From the NCBI GenBank assembly GCA_049487715.1, contig CP150560.1, positions 661,790 through 725,789 on the forward strand: a stretch of DNA of 64,000 nucleotides, written 5' to 3'. This stretch comes from Pycnococcus provasolii (taxonomy: Eukaryota; Chlorophyta; Pseudoscourfieldiophyceae; Pseudoscourfieldiales). Position 1 is the first letter of the stretch; every line of letters starts with the position of its first letter. A program made the position numbers and the translations under genes. Of this stretch, positions 29,806 to 38,720 are shown piece by piece. Under the pieces are notes generated by a model, which saw only the letters and a program-made list of their open reading frames with translations, was not told the DNA's origin and ran no database searches.

Positions 29806-30060
29806 AAGGTAGGGCCAAGTTCAATGGCGTTGCATCCGAGTTCGTCGCGCCCGACGCCCAGGATCCTGGGCAGCCCACAATGAGTTCAATTCCTGAAACG
29901 TCATCGCGTCTTGAAAGGTTGCGAAGGACGCGAATATACGTGATGTTCGTCCCGTCGGCGTAACGGTGTTGTATCAAAAACTTCACTGCATTTTCAGCCA
30001 AGGGCCATCGCGAAGGCGCGTCCCACGAAGTCGGCGGGCGGAACCACTACGAAGTGGGTG
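29806..30060 (-). pseudogene. Coding-like fragment with a frame break, no family recognised
   Basis: On the minus strand one frame reads THFVVVPPADFVGRAFAMAL and then stops (TGA). The adjacent frame continues AENAVKFLIQHRYADGTNI, TYIRVLRNLSRRDDVSG, IELIVGCPGSWASGATNSD, ATPLNLALPF. The two read as one protein if a single base is shifted at about 30001. No ATG supports the second frame. A decayed gene, a sequencing error, or a spliced short gene are all possible. Confidence 0.3.
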
Positions 30061-30355
30061 GGCGGCGGGTGGCGAGTGAGAGAACGGCGTGCGCACTGCG
30101 CACGCTCGGGCATTCGTTCGATCCGCGATGAGAAGAACACGCGTGCACGCATGCGACGACGGCATGGTGCGAGCCGCAGGAAACGCGCGTGCGAGTACGC
30201 GCCGGTGACGACGATGTACCGTGACTTTGCACTAAGCTGCCGATTTCGCGCGCATCAAATCTCCTACACCGTGGGAGTTGTGTTGAAGTTTGTACAGCGA
30301 GGCGCATTCAAACAAAAATCTACTACAAAATCTATTAAACGCTGACGCAAGAAGC

Positions 30356-32164
30356 TTACGCCACGTCGTCGTCGTCTTCCATCGCGACCAACAAAGGGGT
30401 TTCCGCGTCACCACGCGAGCCACCCGAACGCGCTCTGACAAAGAGACGCCTAGCCGAAGAGACGATGCGATCAAACATATCGCGCACATCAGCCATCGAC
30501 TCGATGCTGTGGCCGCGCGCACGTGCGACGAACCATGCCGACGCGGCCAATGCTACGCAGATGGCAATGCCAACGAGGCAGCCTATCACAACGCCCTTGA
30601 TCGACGAATGACGCTTGGGCGTAGACGCCTTCTCCTCGACCACCAGTGCAAGCGTGCGCTCGATGGCGTATCCGCCACCACGGAAGAGTAGTGTCACGTC
30701 TACCGTGCATTTGTTGTCAGATCCGCCGCAACGCGTCTCCTTGTTTGAGGGCAGTGCGCCGTCGGGCCATTCGAGAGTCAGCGTAACGTCTTGCTTCGCG
30801 CCAAAGTCAGATTGGCTGAAAGAGAGCGACTTGGGGGACACGCTTCCGGTGAAGCGCGGCTTCTCGCCTTCAAAGTGCGACTGCAGCAATACTTCTGCAC
30901 TAACCTCTGCGTATGGCTCCGCAAGAAGACTCGCAGAGACGGTTGCCACACTCGCCGCCCCCTTTGCGCCGCCATCCTTCTTGCTCCAGTCCATGACGAT
31001 CTTCGGCGTGTCACACTCTAAATTAGCATCAGCTTCGCCCGCCACGATGTGCACGACAGCTTCCGGAGTGGCGGGGCGACTTTCGTCGTCATCGCCGCAG
31101 GGACTCTCGCCGCCAGATACCCAGACTCGCAAACTCGCGTGCGCAGGCTGCGTGCAATTCACCGCCAGAACGAATGGAGTGTCCTCGCTAGGTTCCGCCG
31201 TGATGTTTCCAGCCTCGGGAATCACCACGCATGCGTCGGAATCGACGTCGAACCACACGCGCGCGTTGGTGAGACTCCACGGGCTGTTGAGCACGAAGGT
31301 TCGGTTTACCGCTTCCGTCGTCAGCACGTTAAGCGTGTCGCCGGAATGGTTCAGAGAAAGGCGCGGCTTTCGTGGGTAGACAGTCACAAATCGAGGAGAC
31401 GTCGAAGGGCTGAACGACTCGCTGGGTTCCGCTTCGACGGAAAACAGAGCCGCCTGCCTCGCCTCCTCGTACGGCTCCACGCCTCCCAGGTCGCAGGTGA
31501 CGTCAATCACCTGCGTGGCGTAGTCGGAGCGCGTGAAGTTGAGCTGGCCCTGCGACGCCTTGCACCTGAAGTCGCTCTCAGGTTCCGCAAACAGAACGTC
31601 GACGAGAGTGCCCGTGTCATCTCGCGGTTTCTGCAACAAGGACACGTTAAAGCTCCCAGCCGTGCTGCTTCCCGAGTCCACAACAAGGCAAGGCGGCGTG
31701 ACGACGACGTCATTCTTTTCCTCCGCCGCAACGTGAACTGCAATCGAGCCAATGTCTTTCATGATGATTTCTTCCGTATTGTTTAGAAAGTGCAAGTCCG
31801 CATCAAAAATTACCGTGGCGTTTGTGCAGTTGCCGTCATCATATGAAAGCACGCTACCTTGCACGGCGAATGTGCCAGAGACGTCCTCAACCTGCACAAG
31901 CGTCTCAGACAGGCTCACGTTCAAGCACCTGGACGTTGCATTGGTTTCCTCTATGCGCACGACGAGCTCGACGGACTCGAGGCGGTCAGGCTCGGAAGTC
32001 GCGTTGTAAGTGACGTTTAAGGAGAAAATAGACGTGTTGTTCCGCAGAAGGTCGAGCTCGTTGGGAACTGCCACAGCTGAGAGCTCTTCTTCCGAAGCAT
32101 TGGCTGAGACGAGCACGAGTGCTGCTGTGGCGAGAAGCCTCACGAGGTGTTCCCGCAGCGGCAT
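30356..32164 (-). CDS. Type I membrane glycoprotein of unknown function
   Basis: 602 residues. A signal peptide (LVRLLATAALVLVSANA, about 8-24) opens a large extracellular region of roughly 500 residues. It contains about fourteen N-X-S/T sequons and repeated beta-sandwich-like segments (for example GSFNVSLLQKPRDDTGTLV with FTRSDYATQVIDVTC, and ASVATVSASLLAEPYAEV with FSQSDFGAKQDVTLTLEW). These two segments look like internal duplicates of a Calx-beta or Ig-like repeat, by eye. A transmembrane helix follows (VVIGCLVGIAICVALAASAWFV, about 533-554), then a basic and acidic cytosolic tail ending MEDDDDVA. ATG at 32164. Cell-surface or vesicular location is inferred. No enzymatic motif seen. Confidence 0.72.
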   Translation of the reverse strand: MPLREHLVRLLATAALVLVSANASEEELSAVAVPNELDLLRNNTSIFSLNVTYNATSEPDRLESVELVVRIEETNATSRCLNVSLSETLVQVEDVSGTFAVQGSVLSYDDGNCTNATVIFDADLHFLNNTEEIIMKDIGSIAVHVAAEEKNDVVVTPPCLVVDSGSSTAGSFNVSLLQKPRDDTGTLVDVLFAEPESDFRCKASQGQLNFTRSDYATQVIDVTCDLGGVEPYEEARQAALFSVEAEPSESFSPSTSPRFVTVYPRKPRLSLNHSGDTLNVLTTEAVNRTFVLNSPWSLTNARVWFDVDSDACVVIPEAGNITAEPSEDTPFVLAVNCTQPAHASLRVWVSGGESPCGDDDESRPATPEAVVHIVAGEADANLECDTPKIVMDWSKKDGGAKGAASVATVSASLLAEPYAEVSAEVLLQSHFEGEKPRFTGSVSPKSLSFSQSDFGAKQDVTLTLEWPDGALPSNKETRCGGSDNKCTVDVTLLFRGGGYAIERTLALVVEEKASTPKRHSSIKGVVIGCLVGIAICVALAASAWFVARARGHSIESMADVRDMFDRIVSSARRLFVRARSGGSRGDAETPLLVAMEDDDDVA

Positions 32165-32528
32165 GGAGATGATGAGAGCGCGTGCGTTCCACCGTGTCGT
32201 GTTCTGGGGAGGGCGTTGTGGCGTGCGCGTCGGGCAGATGCGGGCAATCGGGCCACCGGGCCGATCCTTGGGCCGATGCCCGATGGGCGATTGGGCGATG
32301 CGTCGACCTTGTCGGTGGTTTATGAGGATGGTACAAAGTTAAGGAGTGTTTCTTGCACTTGCTTGCCAGCTCGCGGCCGGTATCTTTGACAACCTGAATC
32401 AACGTCTGGGAAAACCGGCCGCGAACTTAGTGAGTAAAATCATGCGCAAAGGGGGACGTTGATATTATTGTCAGATGGCGTTGATGACTTTGACGTTACA
32501 AGGAAAGAAAGATGACGCAAGGTGCACA

Positions 32529-33248
32529 TTATGAAAACAACTTGCCGATGACGCTCTTTGCCTGCTGAGCAGGAGAGTTGCACTCGTTCAAGTAGTCGTC
32601 GACTTTCGCAATGAGTGAGTCGGTCATAGGTGCGCCAAACGCTTCGCGGTATGCGTCTCGCGTGCATACCAGCTTCATGTACTTGCATATGTTCGGGTAA
32701 GCGGCGTAGCTGACGTCAGGGAAGAACAGAGAGACGTACAGCAAGTAGGATCCGATCGCCGCGTCTGCGGCAGAAAAGCCTCCCGAAACGACGTACGGGT
32801 CTTCATCCGTTTTGCTTGCGAGGTGGTTCTCGAGCACGACGAGCGGCCGCGCGGGTTTGCTCGACCGCACGGACGTGTCAACCACCTTCCCTTCCGGCGT
32901 TTCGATGAAGAGGCATGGGTCCAGCGTCGCGTTCGCCCACACGACCCACTTTCCAACCTCCGCCCGTTTCTCGGGCGTGTCGAGTCCGCCGTACTTGTCA
33001 GCGAGGTACATAAGAATCGCGCCCGACTCCCACACTTCGAGGTCTAGACCGTCTCTGAGAGCGGGCACCTGTCCCATCGGGTGCGGGTTCGTTTCGTCTC
33101 TCGGGTTGATGAGTTCAAACGGCACGTTAATTTCGTGGAGGTAGAACGAAACGAGCGGCGATCGCGACCCTGACGAGCCGTAGAGGCGAACATGACCAGT
33201 CGATGATGATGAGGAGGAGGAGGAGGCTGCACATTGCCAATAAGCCAA
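32529..33248 (-). CDS. Glutathione S-transferase-like protein (5' end unresolved)
   Basis: The frame encodes a full two-domain GST: a thioredoxin-like N-domain (HVRLYGSSGSRSPLVSFYLH, MGQVPALRDGLDLEVWES with the cis-Pro, GAILMYLADKYGG) and an all-helical C-domain (SGGFSAADAAIGSYLLYVSL, VCTRDAYREAFGAP). It probably acts in glutathione conjugation or thiol transfer; the class is not clear (Phi/Theta/Ure2-like features). There is no ATG before the domain: the frame opens after a TAA near 33255 and its first possible codon is TTG at 33248. A short 5' exon with the true start is therefore likely. Minus-strand ATG 33347 (MRLSGHVSA) is a candidate, but no GTACGT donor is visible. Confidence 0.8.
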   Translation of the reverse strand: MAYWQCAASSSSSSSSTGHVRLYGSSGSRSPLVSFYLHEINVPFELINPRDETNPHPMGQVPALRDGLDLEVWESGAILMYLADKYGGLDTPEKRAEVGKWVVWANATLDPCLFIETPEGKVVDTSVRSSKPARPLVVLENHLASKTDEDPYVVSGGFSAADAAIGSYLLYVSLFFPDVSYAAYPNICKYMKLVCTRDAYREAFGAPMTDSLIAKVDDYLNECNSPAQQAKSVIGKLFS

Positions 33249-33820
33249 CAGTTACGCCGACCCTGAACGTTCTTCTTCTTCTGAAGATGAAGAGGCAGGG
33301 ACCCGGTATTATTGTTCACCGCAGAGACGTGACCGGAAAGACGCATGACAGATGAAGATGAAGATGAAGAAAAAGATGAAGACAAGACGGGCATGAAGAA
33401 CAAAACGGCCCCCCGAAGAAGTGAAGAAGGGGGGATGACGAGTGTGTGGCTGCGAGGGTGGGAGCCTCACCGAGAGACTCACCCGAACCCGAACCTAACC
33501 CTAACCCTAACCAAATACCCTAACCCATCTCCTTCGGACCCCCCGAACGAAACCCCCATTCCAATCAATTGGGGGCCCATTCTTCCTTCCTGGCCAGCAT
33601 TAAAAAACCCCGTCGTCGTCGTCGTCCTCGGCCTTAAACGTCGGCCTTCCTTAGGGGATAACCTTTCCTCCTCCGCCTGGCGATGAGGATCCCTCCCTCT
33701 AGTAGATAGTATCTCCCCAGCCCCCGGGCCCGGATATCTCCCCCCTGCCCTGCCCACTGCCCAGGTGCCAGTCCAACTGTTCTCCGCCACTCCCTCCCAT
33801 CACTACGATAATACGCCGTG
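33249..33820. promoter_or_regulatory. Divergent promoter with telomere-like CCCTAA repeats
   Basis: Separates GST (minus) from the YGGT gene (plus). 33490-33530 reads as four CCTAAC-type units and a fifth after a short break (CTAACCCTAACC), about 300 bp upstream of the YGGT start. A GATGAAGATGAAGA purine repeat lies at 33346-33380. No coding sequence is supported. Confidence 0.55.
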
Positions 33821-34519
33821 ATGAATATGCCGTTGTTGTCTTTGCCAGCCTCCATGGTGACTTCCATGGCGGACAAAAAAGACTTGCTCGTGTCTGCTAC
33901 TTTCCAAAAACTTTACAAAAAAATTGACCAGGTGGGTGACTTCCTCCTTCAGAAAAAGAAACAACTGCTCGTCCTACCCGCACAGCGCCAGAACCGGTTC
34001 TTGGCACCCGCGCCGTCGCCGTCGCTCCTCAGGGACCCGCGACTCTGCTTCGCAGCTGCCATACCGGGGGACTCCGCCGTCGAGTACGTCATCACCTCGG
34101 GAACATACCAGTTCCTCAACATTTACAACACCGTGCTGATCGCCCGCATCGTTCTCACGTGGTTCCCGGGGGCGCCGCAGCAAATCGTCAGCCCGCTCGC
34201 CACGCTCGCGGACCCGTACCTGAACGCGTTTCGAGGACTGATACCGCCCATCGGAGGGAGCATCGACCTGAGCCCGATCCTGGCGTTCGTTGTGCTCAAC
34301 GCGTTTCAGAGCACGGCAGCGGCACTGCCCGCGGAAATGAACAACCGCGCGACGACGACGTCACGCGCAGCCACGGCGGGACGAACAGGAGCAGCACGAA
34401 TCGGCGCAACCTCCAAGACGCGCGCGCACATACTCGCGGACGGGTTCGTCGCAGGTGTCAGCTTACCTCCACGCAAAGCCGTCTCAAAGGCTGTTGCGCG
34501 CAGGTTGTTGCAGAAGTAG
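33821..34519 (+). CDS. YGGT/YLMG-family membrane protein
   Basis: 232 residues from ATG 33821 (further in-frame ATGs at 33854 and 33866). The first 85 residues are basic/hydroxylated and plausible as a plastid transit sequence. The conserved YGGT core follows: VITSGTYQFLNIYNTVLIAR, IVLTWFPGAP, LATLADPYLNAFRGLIPP, GSIDLSPILAFVVLNAF. It contains two membrane segments. In plants YLMG proteins act at the thylakoid (nucleoid partitioning, and CCB3 in cytochrome b6f haem attachment), and cyanobacterial homologues support membrane organisation. The Ala/Arg/Thr-rich tail after the core is not conserved to my knowledge. Supports a photosynthetic host. Confidence 0.88.
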   Translation: MNMPLLSLPASMVTSMADKKDLLVSATFQKLYKKIDQVGDFLLQKKKQLLVLPAQRQNRFLAPAPSPSLLRDPRLCFAAAIPGDSAVEYVITSGTYQFLNIYNTVLIARIVLTWFPGAPQQIVSPLATLADPYLNAFRGLIPPIGGSIDLSPILAFVVLNAFQSTAAALPAEMNNRATTTSRAATAGRTGAARIGATSKTRAHILADGFVAGVSLPPRKAVSKAVARRLLQK

Positions 34520-34558
34520 AGATTTGGGCGTAACATATTGGATATAGCTGGGATGATG

Positions 34559-34690
34559 CTCATTCAGTAATGGAACGGGGTTTACTTCGTCCAACGGTCG
34601 TCCACCTCACACCCATTCTGCCATCTCAGCGGTGCCATTCCGCAGCGCGTTTTTTTGTACATGGCGCTGGTTTTCGAAGCAAGTTTTAGG
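34559..34690 (+). repeat. Dispersed repeat, copy 2 (3' flank of YGGT gene)
   Basis: Starts 40 bases after the YGGT stop codon; homologous to 18332-18470 in the same orientation relative to the upstream gene. Shared words include CATTCAGTAATG, CGGTCGTCCA, CAGCGCGTTTTT and TTCGAAG. Confidence 0.8.
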
Positions 34691-34858
34691 ACGCTTTTCG
34701 CCGGCGTCCGGCAGTAAGAGCTCCACTTGGCGCTTGTTGTCAGTTGTTGTCGTCGCCATCGCCACCAACCGTATGCCACCATACAACTCTACGACGTGAA
34801 CCAGTCTGCGGGAAAAAAGCTAAATGCATGTTTTTTTTACAGCTTTTAATTTTCTCTT

Positions 34859-36669
34859 TTAAGAATGCACGAGCACCTTAACGTCCGAACAAGGCCAAAT
34901 GCTGATTTGCCGGAACACCTCAAAGCCAAGGTCGAAGCTGTGGCTTGACGTCACGCCAGGAGTCGCATCGAAGTAGTGGTACTTTTGGCTGTCACCCTTG
35001 CGGTACGGGCTAAAGCCGTACATGTGCACCTCCTCGCACATCTGGATGGCGGACATCATGGCGAAGAAGCCGCTCATCGGCTTGCCTTGATAGTGGCGCG
35101 GGTGAAAGCTCGCGCCCTCGACGAGCGCCTTCATCACCTTCCACACCTTGTGGCTGTGATACACCATCTCCGGCGCGAGCACGATGACGTTCGCGTGCTG
35201 CCTGCTGTTGCCGCTGAATCTCTTCAGCAGCGGCGCGTACAGGTGCCTCCTGGCAAACTCCTTGTCCACCTCAAAAACCGTTAGGATGGAGTTGCGCAGC
35301 CCTGAGCGCTTCGACGTCGGCAAGTGTCCTCCAGCCTCGATGTTCGGCAGGAATGCCTTTGTATGCTGCTGGTTGATGATGTCGAACGTCGTCTTCGTGC
35401 CAACGAATCGCTCGAATCCGCGCGTCGGCGCCATGTTGATGCGAAAGACCGCAGACTTGCTGTCAATTTCCTCGCCGTACGGGACGCGCAGCGCAGATCC
35501 GGCGTTGCCAACGACGGCGCAGCTCGAGAATTTCCAGAAGCGATCCTCCGTGGGAAGCAGGCCGAGCAGCACCGGGTCGAAGTGCATGCGCATGTTCGTT
35601 CCTGGCACCTGCACCCAGTCGCGCATCACGACGCGCCCCAGCGTGCGGTTGAAGCCGAGGAACTGCTTCATGTGCATGACAAGCGGGGAGCTTGGCCAGC
35701 GGCTCACGCTAGGGTTGGGGCGTTTGCTGCGTCCCTCGCCCGCCTCGCCATCCTTCATGAGAGGGCCGGAGACGCGGAAGCGGATGCGCGTCGCGTCCAT
35801 GCCTGCCCAAACGCGCAGCAGGAACTTCGCGCTCTCCGAGTCGCCGCTGTGACAGCGGTTGTACCGGTCGTACCAACGCCTTCCGGCTGCTTCGGTGGCG
35901 TTGCCGGCGGACGCACTCGACGCTGACGCGGCGTCGCCCTTCGCACCCGAGGGCGCCTTCCCCTTCACCTCGTTCGCCTCCTCCATCTCCGCATCCTCAA
36001 TCATCTCGTCCGCCTGCTCCTTGTCATCTTCCGAAGCCTCCGCCAAAGTTGCGCTTTCCGAGTCGAAGCCGTCGCTCGCCACCTCGTCCTCTTGCTGCTT
36101 GTCAACTTTTGGCGCAGCTTCCTCGCCGCCTAGCAGTCCACCATCCTCCTCCTCCTCCTCCTCTCCTCGTCAGCCGCCTTACCCTCCCCAGCGTCGCTCT
36201 CTTGCTCCATCTTCTTCCTCTTCGCCTCTGCGCGCGCCTGTGCGTCTTCCTGTGCGGAATCTGGTTCGGCGTCAAGATCCTCGTCCGCGCCGCTGTCTTC
36301 CCTCGCGGCTGCAGCTTTGGTTGTGGTTGTGGTTCTTGCCGCGGTTGTTGTTCTTGCTTGTGATCTGGACCTGCGCGACGTTCTGGAGTTTCCTCTCGCG
36401 CTGGCCGCGGCTGTTGCACTGGCGGCCGCGTTTGTGGATTTCGGAGCCGTCGTCCTTGCCGTTCGCTCGGCCGCCTCCTGTTCCTCCAAGATATCCTCCG
36501 GCGACGCGTGTGCTTCGTTCGCGTCCGTCGGCGTCGCTCCTTGGTTGACCGCGACGCGCAGTCTCCACGCGACGAGCAGCACGGCTAGCAGTATGAGCAG
36601 GAGTCTCGCGGGCGAGGTTCCTCCCCTTTTGGGTTTGGACGGCGGCGCGGTGCCGCCGACGACGGGCAT
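34859..36669 (-). CDS. GT29 sialyltransferase-like protein, frame interrupted in a CCT repeat
   Basis: The catalytic part (34859 to about 36130) has the GT29 sialyl motifs. Motif L is CAVVGNAGSALRVPYGEEID followed by AVFRINMAPT and VGTKTTFDII. Motif S is MSGFFAMMSAIQMCEEVHMYGF, and motif III/VS is KYHYFD. The N-terminal part, from ATG 36669, is in another frame and encodes a short cytosolic tail, a signal anchor (LLLILLAVLLVAWRLRVAV) and a stem. The two frames meet in the CCT/GGA microsatellite at 36145-36172. One extra base there would give a continuous acidic stem (DEE...EEDGGLLGGEEAAPKV). A 20-base intron at 36122-36141 would also restore the frame but is implausibly short. Golgi type II enzyme; donor and acceptor sugars cannot be inferred, as algal GT29 proteins are not shown to use sialic acid. 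Confidence 0.78.
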
Positions 36670-37236
36670 TGTTGATCAAAAAGTCTGTGTCCAAACCAAC
36701 CCAATCAGGGCGTGAGCTTGCGCGAACGGCCAGAACCCCGCAGCCTGTGAGCGGCCTGTGAGCGCGTGCAAGACCGCTACAGGTATTGTGTGGAATCCAG
36801 ATGGATGGGAAAGGCGGACGGGTGATGATGAGGGAATTGGGAAGATGTGGGACCTCCCCATGTAGGGATCGGAGGGAAGGGCAGAACACCTAGGAGGACT
36901 CAAAGGCAACGAACTGACGAAGGGAAGGAAAGTTTGTACCTTTTTCCAACCCCTGGCTGCCTCAAAGGGAACCATTAGGCCGGCCGCACATCAACACCTT
37001 CATCCAACTTCAACTTCAACTTCAACTTCAACTTCAACAACTTCACCTTCAGGCTTAGAAAGACTTGCAGGCTCTGTTTCGGGGTTAGGTTTCGGGGTTA
37101 GGTACGAGAGTCCAGGCTCGGGATATTAGGGTTAGGGTTAGGGTTAGGGTTACGGGCCTCCCCCTTTCCTTTTCCCCTCGGGACCCGTCTTGGCTTCATC
37201 TTCCCTGAAGGGTGGTGGTTTCCTGGAGGTGTGGCG
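36670..37236. promoter_or_regulatory. Divergent promoter with CTTCAA microsatellite and TTAGGG units
   Basis: Between GT29 (minus) and the coiled-coil gene (plus). Contains (ACTTCA)n at about 37004-37048. At 37082-37153 there is a series of GGTTAGG, TTCGGGGTTAGG and four perfect TTAGGG repeats (about 37127-37152), ending about 85 bp before the coiled-coil start. No gene is supported. Confidence 0.6.
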
Positions 37237-38565
37237 ATGGCCTCCCCCTCCTCCTCCTCCTCGCTCTCGCTCTCGCTCAGTGCAGAGATGCAGCGGCTGA
37301 AGCAGGAGAACCTCGACCTCAAGAACGACGTCGAGGCGCTATGCGCGGCGGCGTCCATACAGCAAAACGCAACGTCACTGTCACTCGCGGGGGGAAGCCT
37401 TGGACCCGCGCAGCACTCCAAGGCGCTACTAGGCGCGCAGGAACAGGCCATTTTAACCAGGAGAGAACTCGCGGACGTGCGCGACGAACTCGCTTCCGTC
37501 GACAACGCACGCAGGGCGCTCGCGGAAAAACTCAGGGAAAGCGCCGCGAAGGAAACCAAACTGGAGGAGGAGGCGGCGCACTGGAAGGCGCAGCTCGCGC
37601 GCGCGCTCAGCGGACGCGACGCGTCGGACGCGGCGCTCGCTAACGCCGTCGCAGACGCCGCGACAGAGCGAGGGCGCGCAGACAGGCTGCAGGCTACCGT
37701 CGAGACGCGCGAGGAGGAGGTGAGACACGCACGCGCCGATGCGGAGGCGGCGCGAGAGGAGGTGAGACACGCACGCGCCGATGCGGAGGCGGCGCGAGAG
37801 GAGGCGAGACTATCGCGCACCGATGCGGAGGCGGCACGCGAGGAGGCGAGCACATCGCGCGCCGATGCGGAGGCGGCACGCGAGGAGGCGAGCACATCGC
37901 GCGCCGATGCGGAGGCGGCACGTGAGGAGGCAAGTGTCGCGCACGATGAGGCACAAGCAGCTCGCGAGGAAACACGAGCAGCTCGCGAGGAAATACAAGC
38001 AGCTCGCGAGGAAATACAAGCAGCTCGCGAGGAGGCGGAGGAGGCGGCACGAGGCGAGCCGCCTGCCACGGTGGCCAGTGACGGAACGAGCGACCAATTT
38101 ACGATCGAGGCGCGCGAGGCGGCGTCACGCGCGACGGAGTCGAAGGTGGAGGCTCTGCTCTTGCTTAGTCAGGAGGAGGAGAGACACCTGCGCGAGGTGG
38201 AGGAGCTTCGAGGATTAGTGCGACACCTCGAGACTCAGCTCAAGACGGCTGGCACTGGAACAGGGAAAACCGAAATGACGCGGCATGAGCAGCGCGCGGC
38301 GGCGGCGTCGGCACATGCGCGCATCGAGAGCCTGAAGTCGCTCGTCAGCTCCTGCCAGCCTATCCGAAGGCGCCTGTCTGAGGATCTGATGGCAGGCGAC
38401 GAAGGCTCGCTAGCACGCATCGAGCAGGCGCGGTCGCAGATTGACGACTTGCTGGCTGCCGCCGGCGCGCTAGGCGAGGCGGCGGACGTGGAGCGCGACA
38501 TCATCGCGACATTGAGCCTGGCTGGAGAGTTTGCCGCAAGGCTGAAAACTTTCTCTTCCGTGTAG
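37237..38565 (+). CDS. Coiled-coil protein with 14-residue ADAEAAREE repeats
   Basis: 442 residues from ATG 37237. Apart from a Ser-rich start it is almost wholly helical: a leucine-rich coil (MQRLKQENLDLKNDVEALCA), then from about 150 to 275 highly charged repeats of ARADAEAAREEVRH/EAST type. The DNA has an approximately 42-bp period for six units at 37715-37940, followed by shorter AREEIQA units. The C-terminal 90 residues lose the repeats and form a more conserved-looking helical domain (SLKSLVSSCQPIRRRLSEDL, IEQARSQIDDLLAAAGALGE). No enzymatic motif. Probably structural (cytoskeleton, centrosome or membrane tether); function unknown. Confidence 0.72.
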   Translation: MASPSSSSSLSLSLSAEMQRLKQENLDLKNDVEALCAAASIQQNATSLSLAGGSLGPAQHSKALLGAQEQAILTRRELADVRDELASVDNARRALAEKLRESAAKETKLEEEAAHWKAQLARALSGRDASDAALANAVADAATERGRADRLQATVETREEEVRHARADAEAAREEVRHARADAEAAREEARLSRTDAEAAREEASTSRADAEAAREEASTSRADAEAAREEASVAHDEAQAAREETRAAREEIQAAREEIQAAREEAEEAARGEPPATVASDGTSDQFTIEAREAASRATESKVEALLLLSQEEERHLREVEELRGLVRHLETQLKTAGTGTGKTEMTRHEQRAAAASAHARIESLKSLVSSCQPIRRRLSEDLMAGDEGSLARIEQARSQIDDLLAAAGALGEAADVERDIIATLSLAGEFAARLKTFSSV

Positions 38566-38720
38566 TAGTCATGTACCAATAATACAGTAGTTTTTAGCTT
38601 TCTACTTTAGCCCTACAAACCGCGTTTCGGGGTTCACCACGGACCACTCAACATTTTCACCTTCCCTCATCCAAAATCATTCAGATCATTGCCTCACTGG
38701 TCAAAGAAAGAAAGAAAAAA

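Noticed and set aside
36317-36715. Plus-strand ORF MVVVVVLAAVVVLA... resembling a membrane protein
   Set aside because: Antisense of the Ala/Thr-rich stem of the GT29 gene; no ATG context or family support.
37715-37940. Possible CRISPR-like direct repeats
   Set aside because: Period of 42 bp lies within one coding frame as heptad-like protein repeats in a eukaryote; no unique spacers.
37098-38069. 323-codon minus ORF rich in Ser/Ala
   Set aside because: Mirror of the charged coiled-coil repeats on the plus strand; periodic composition follows from the repeat.
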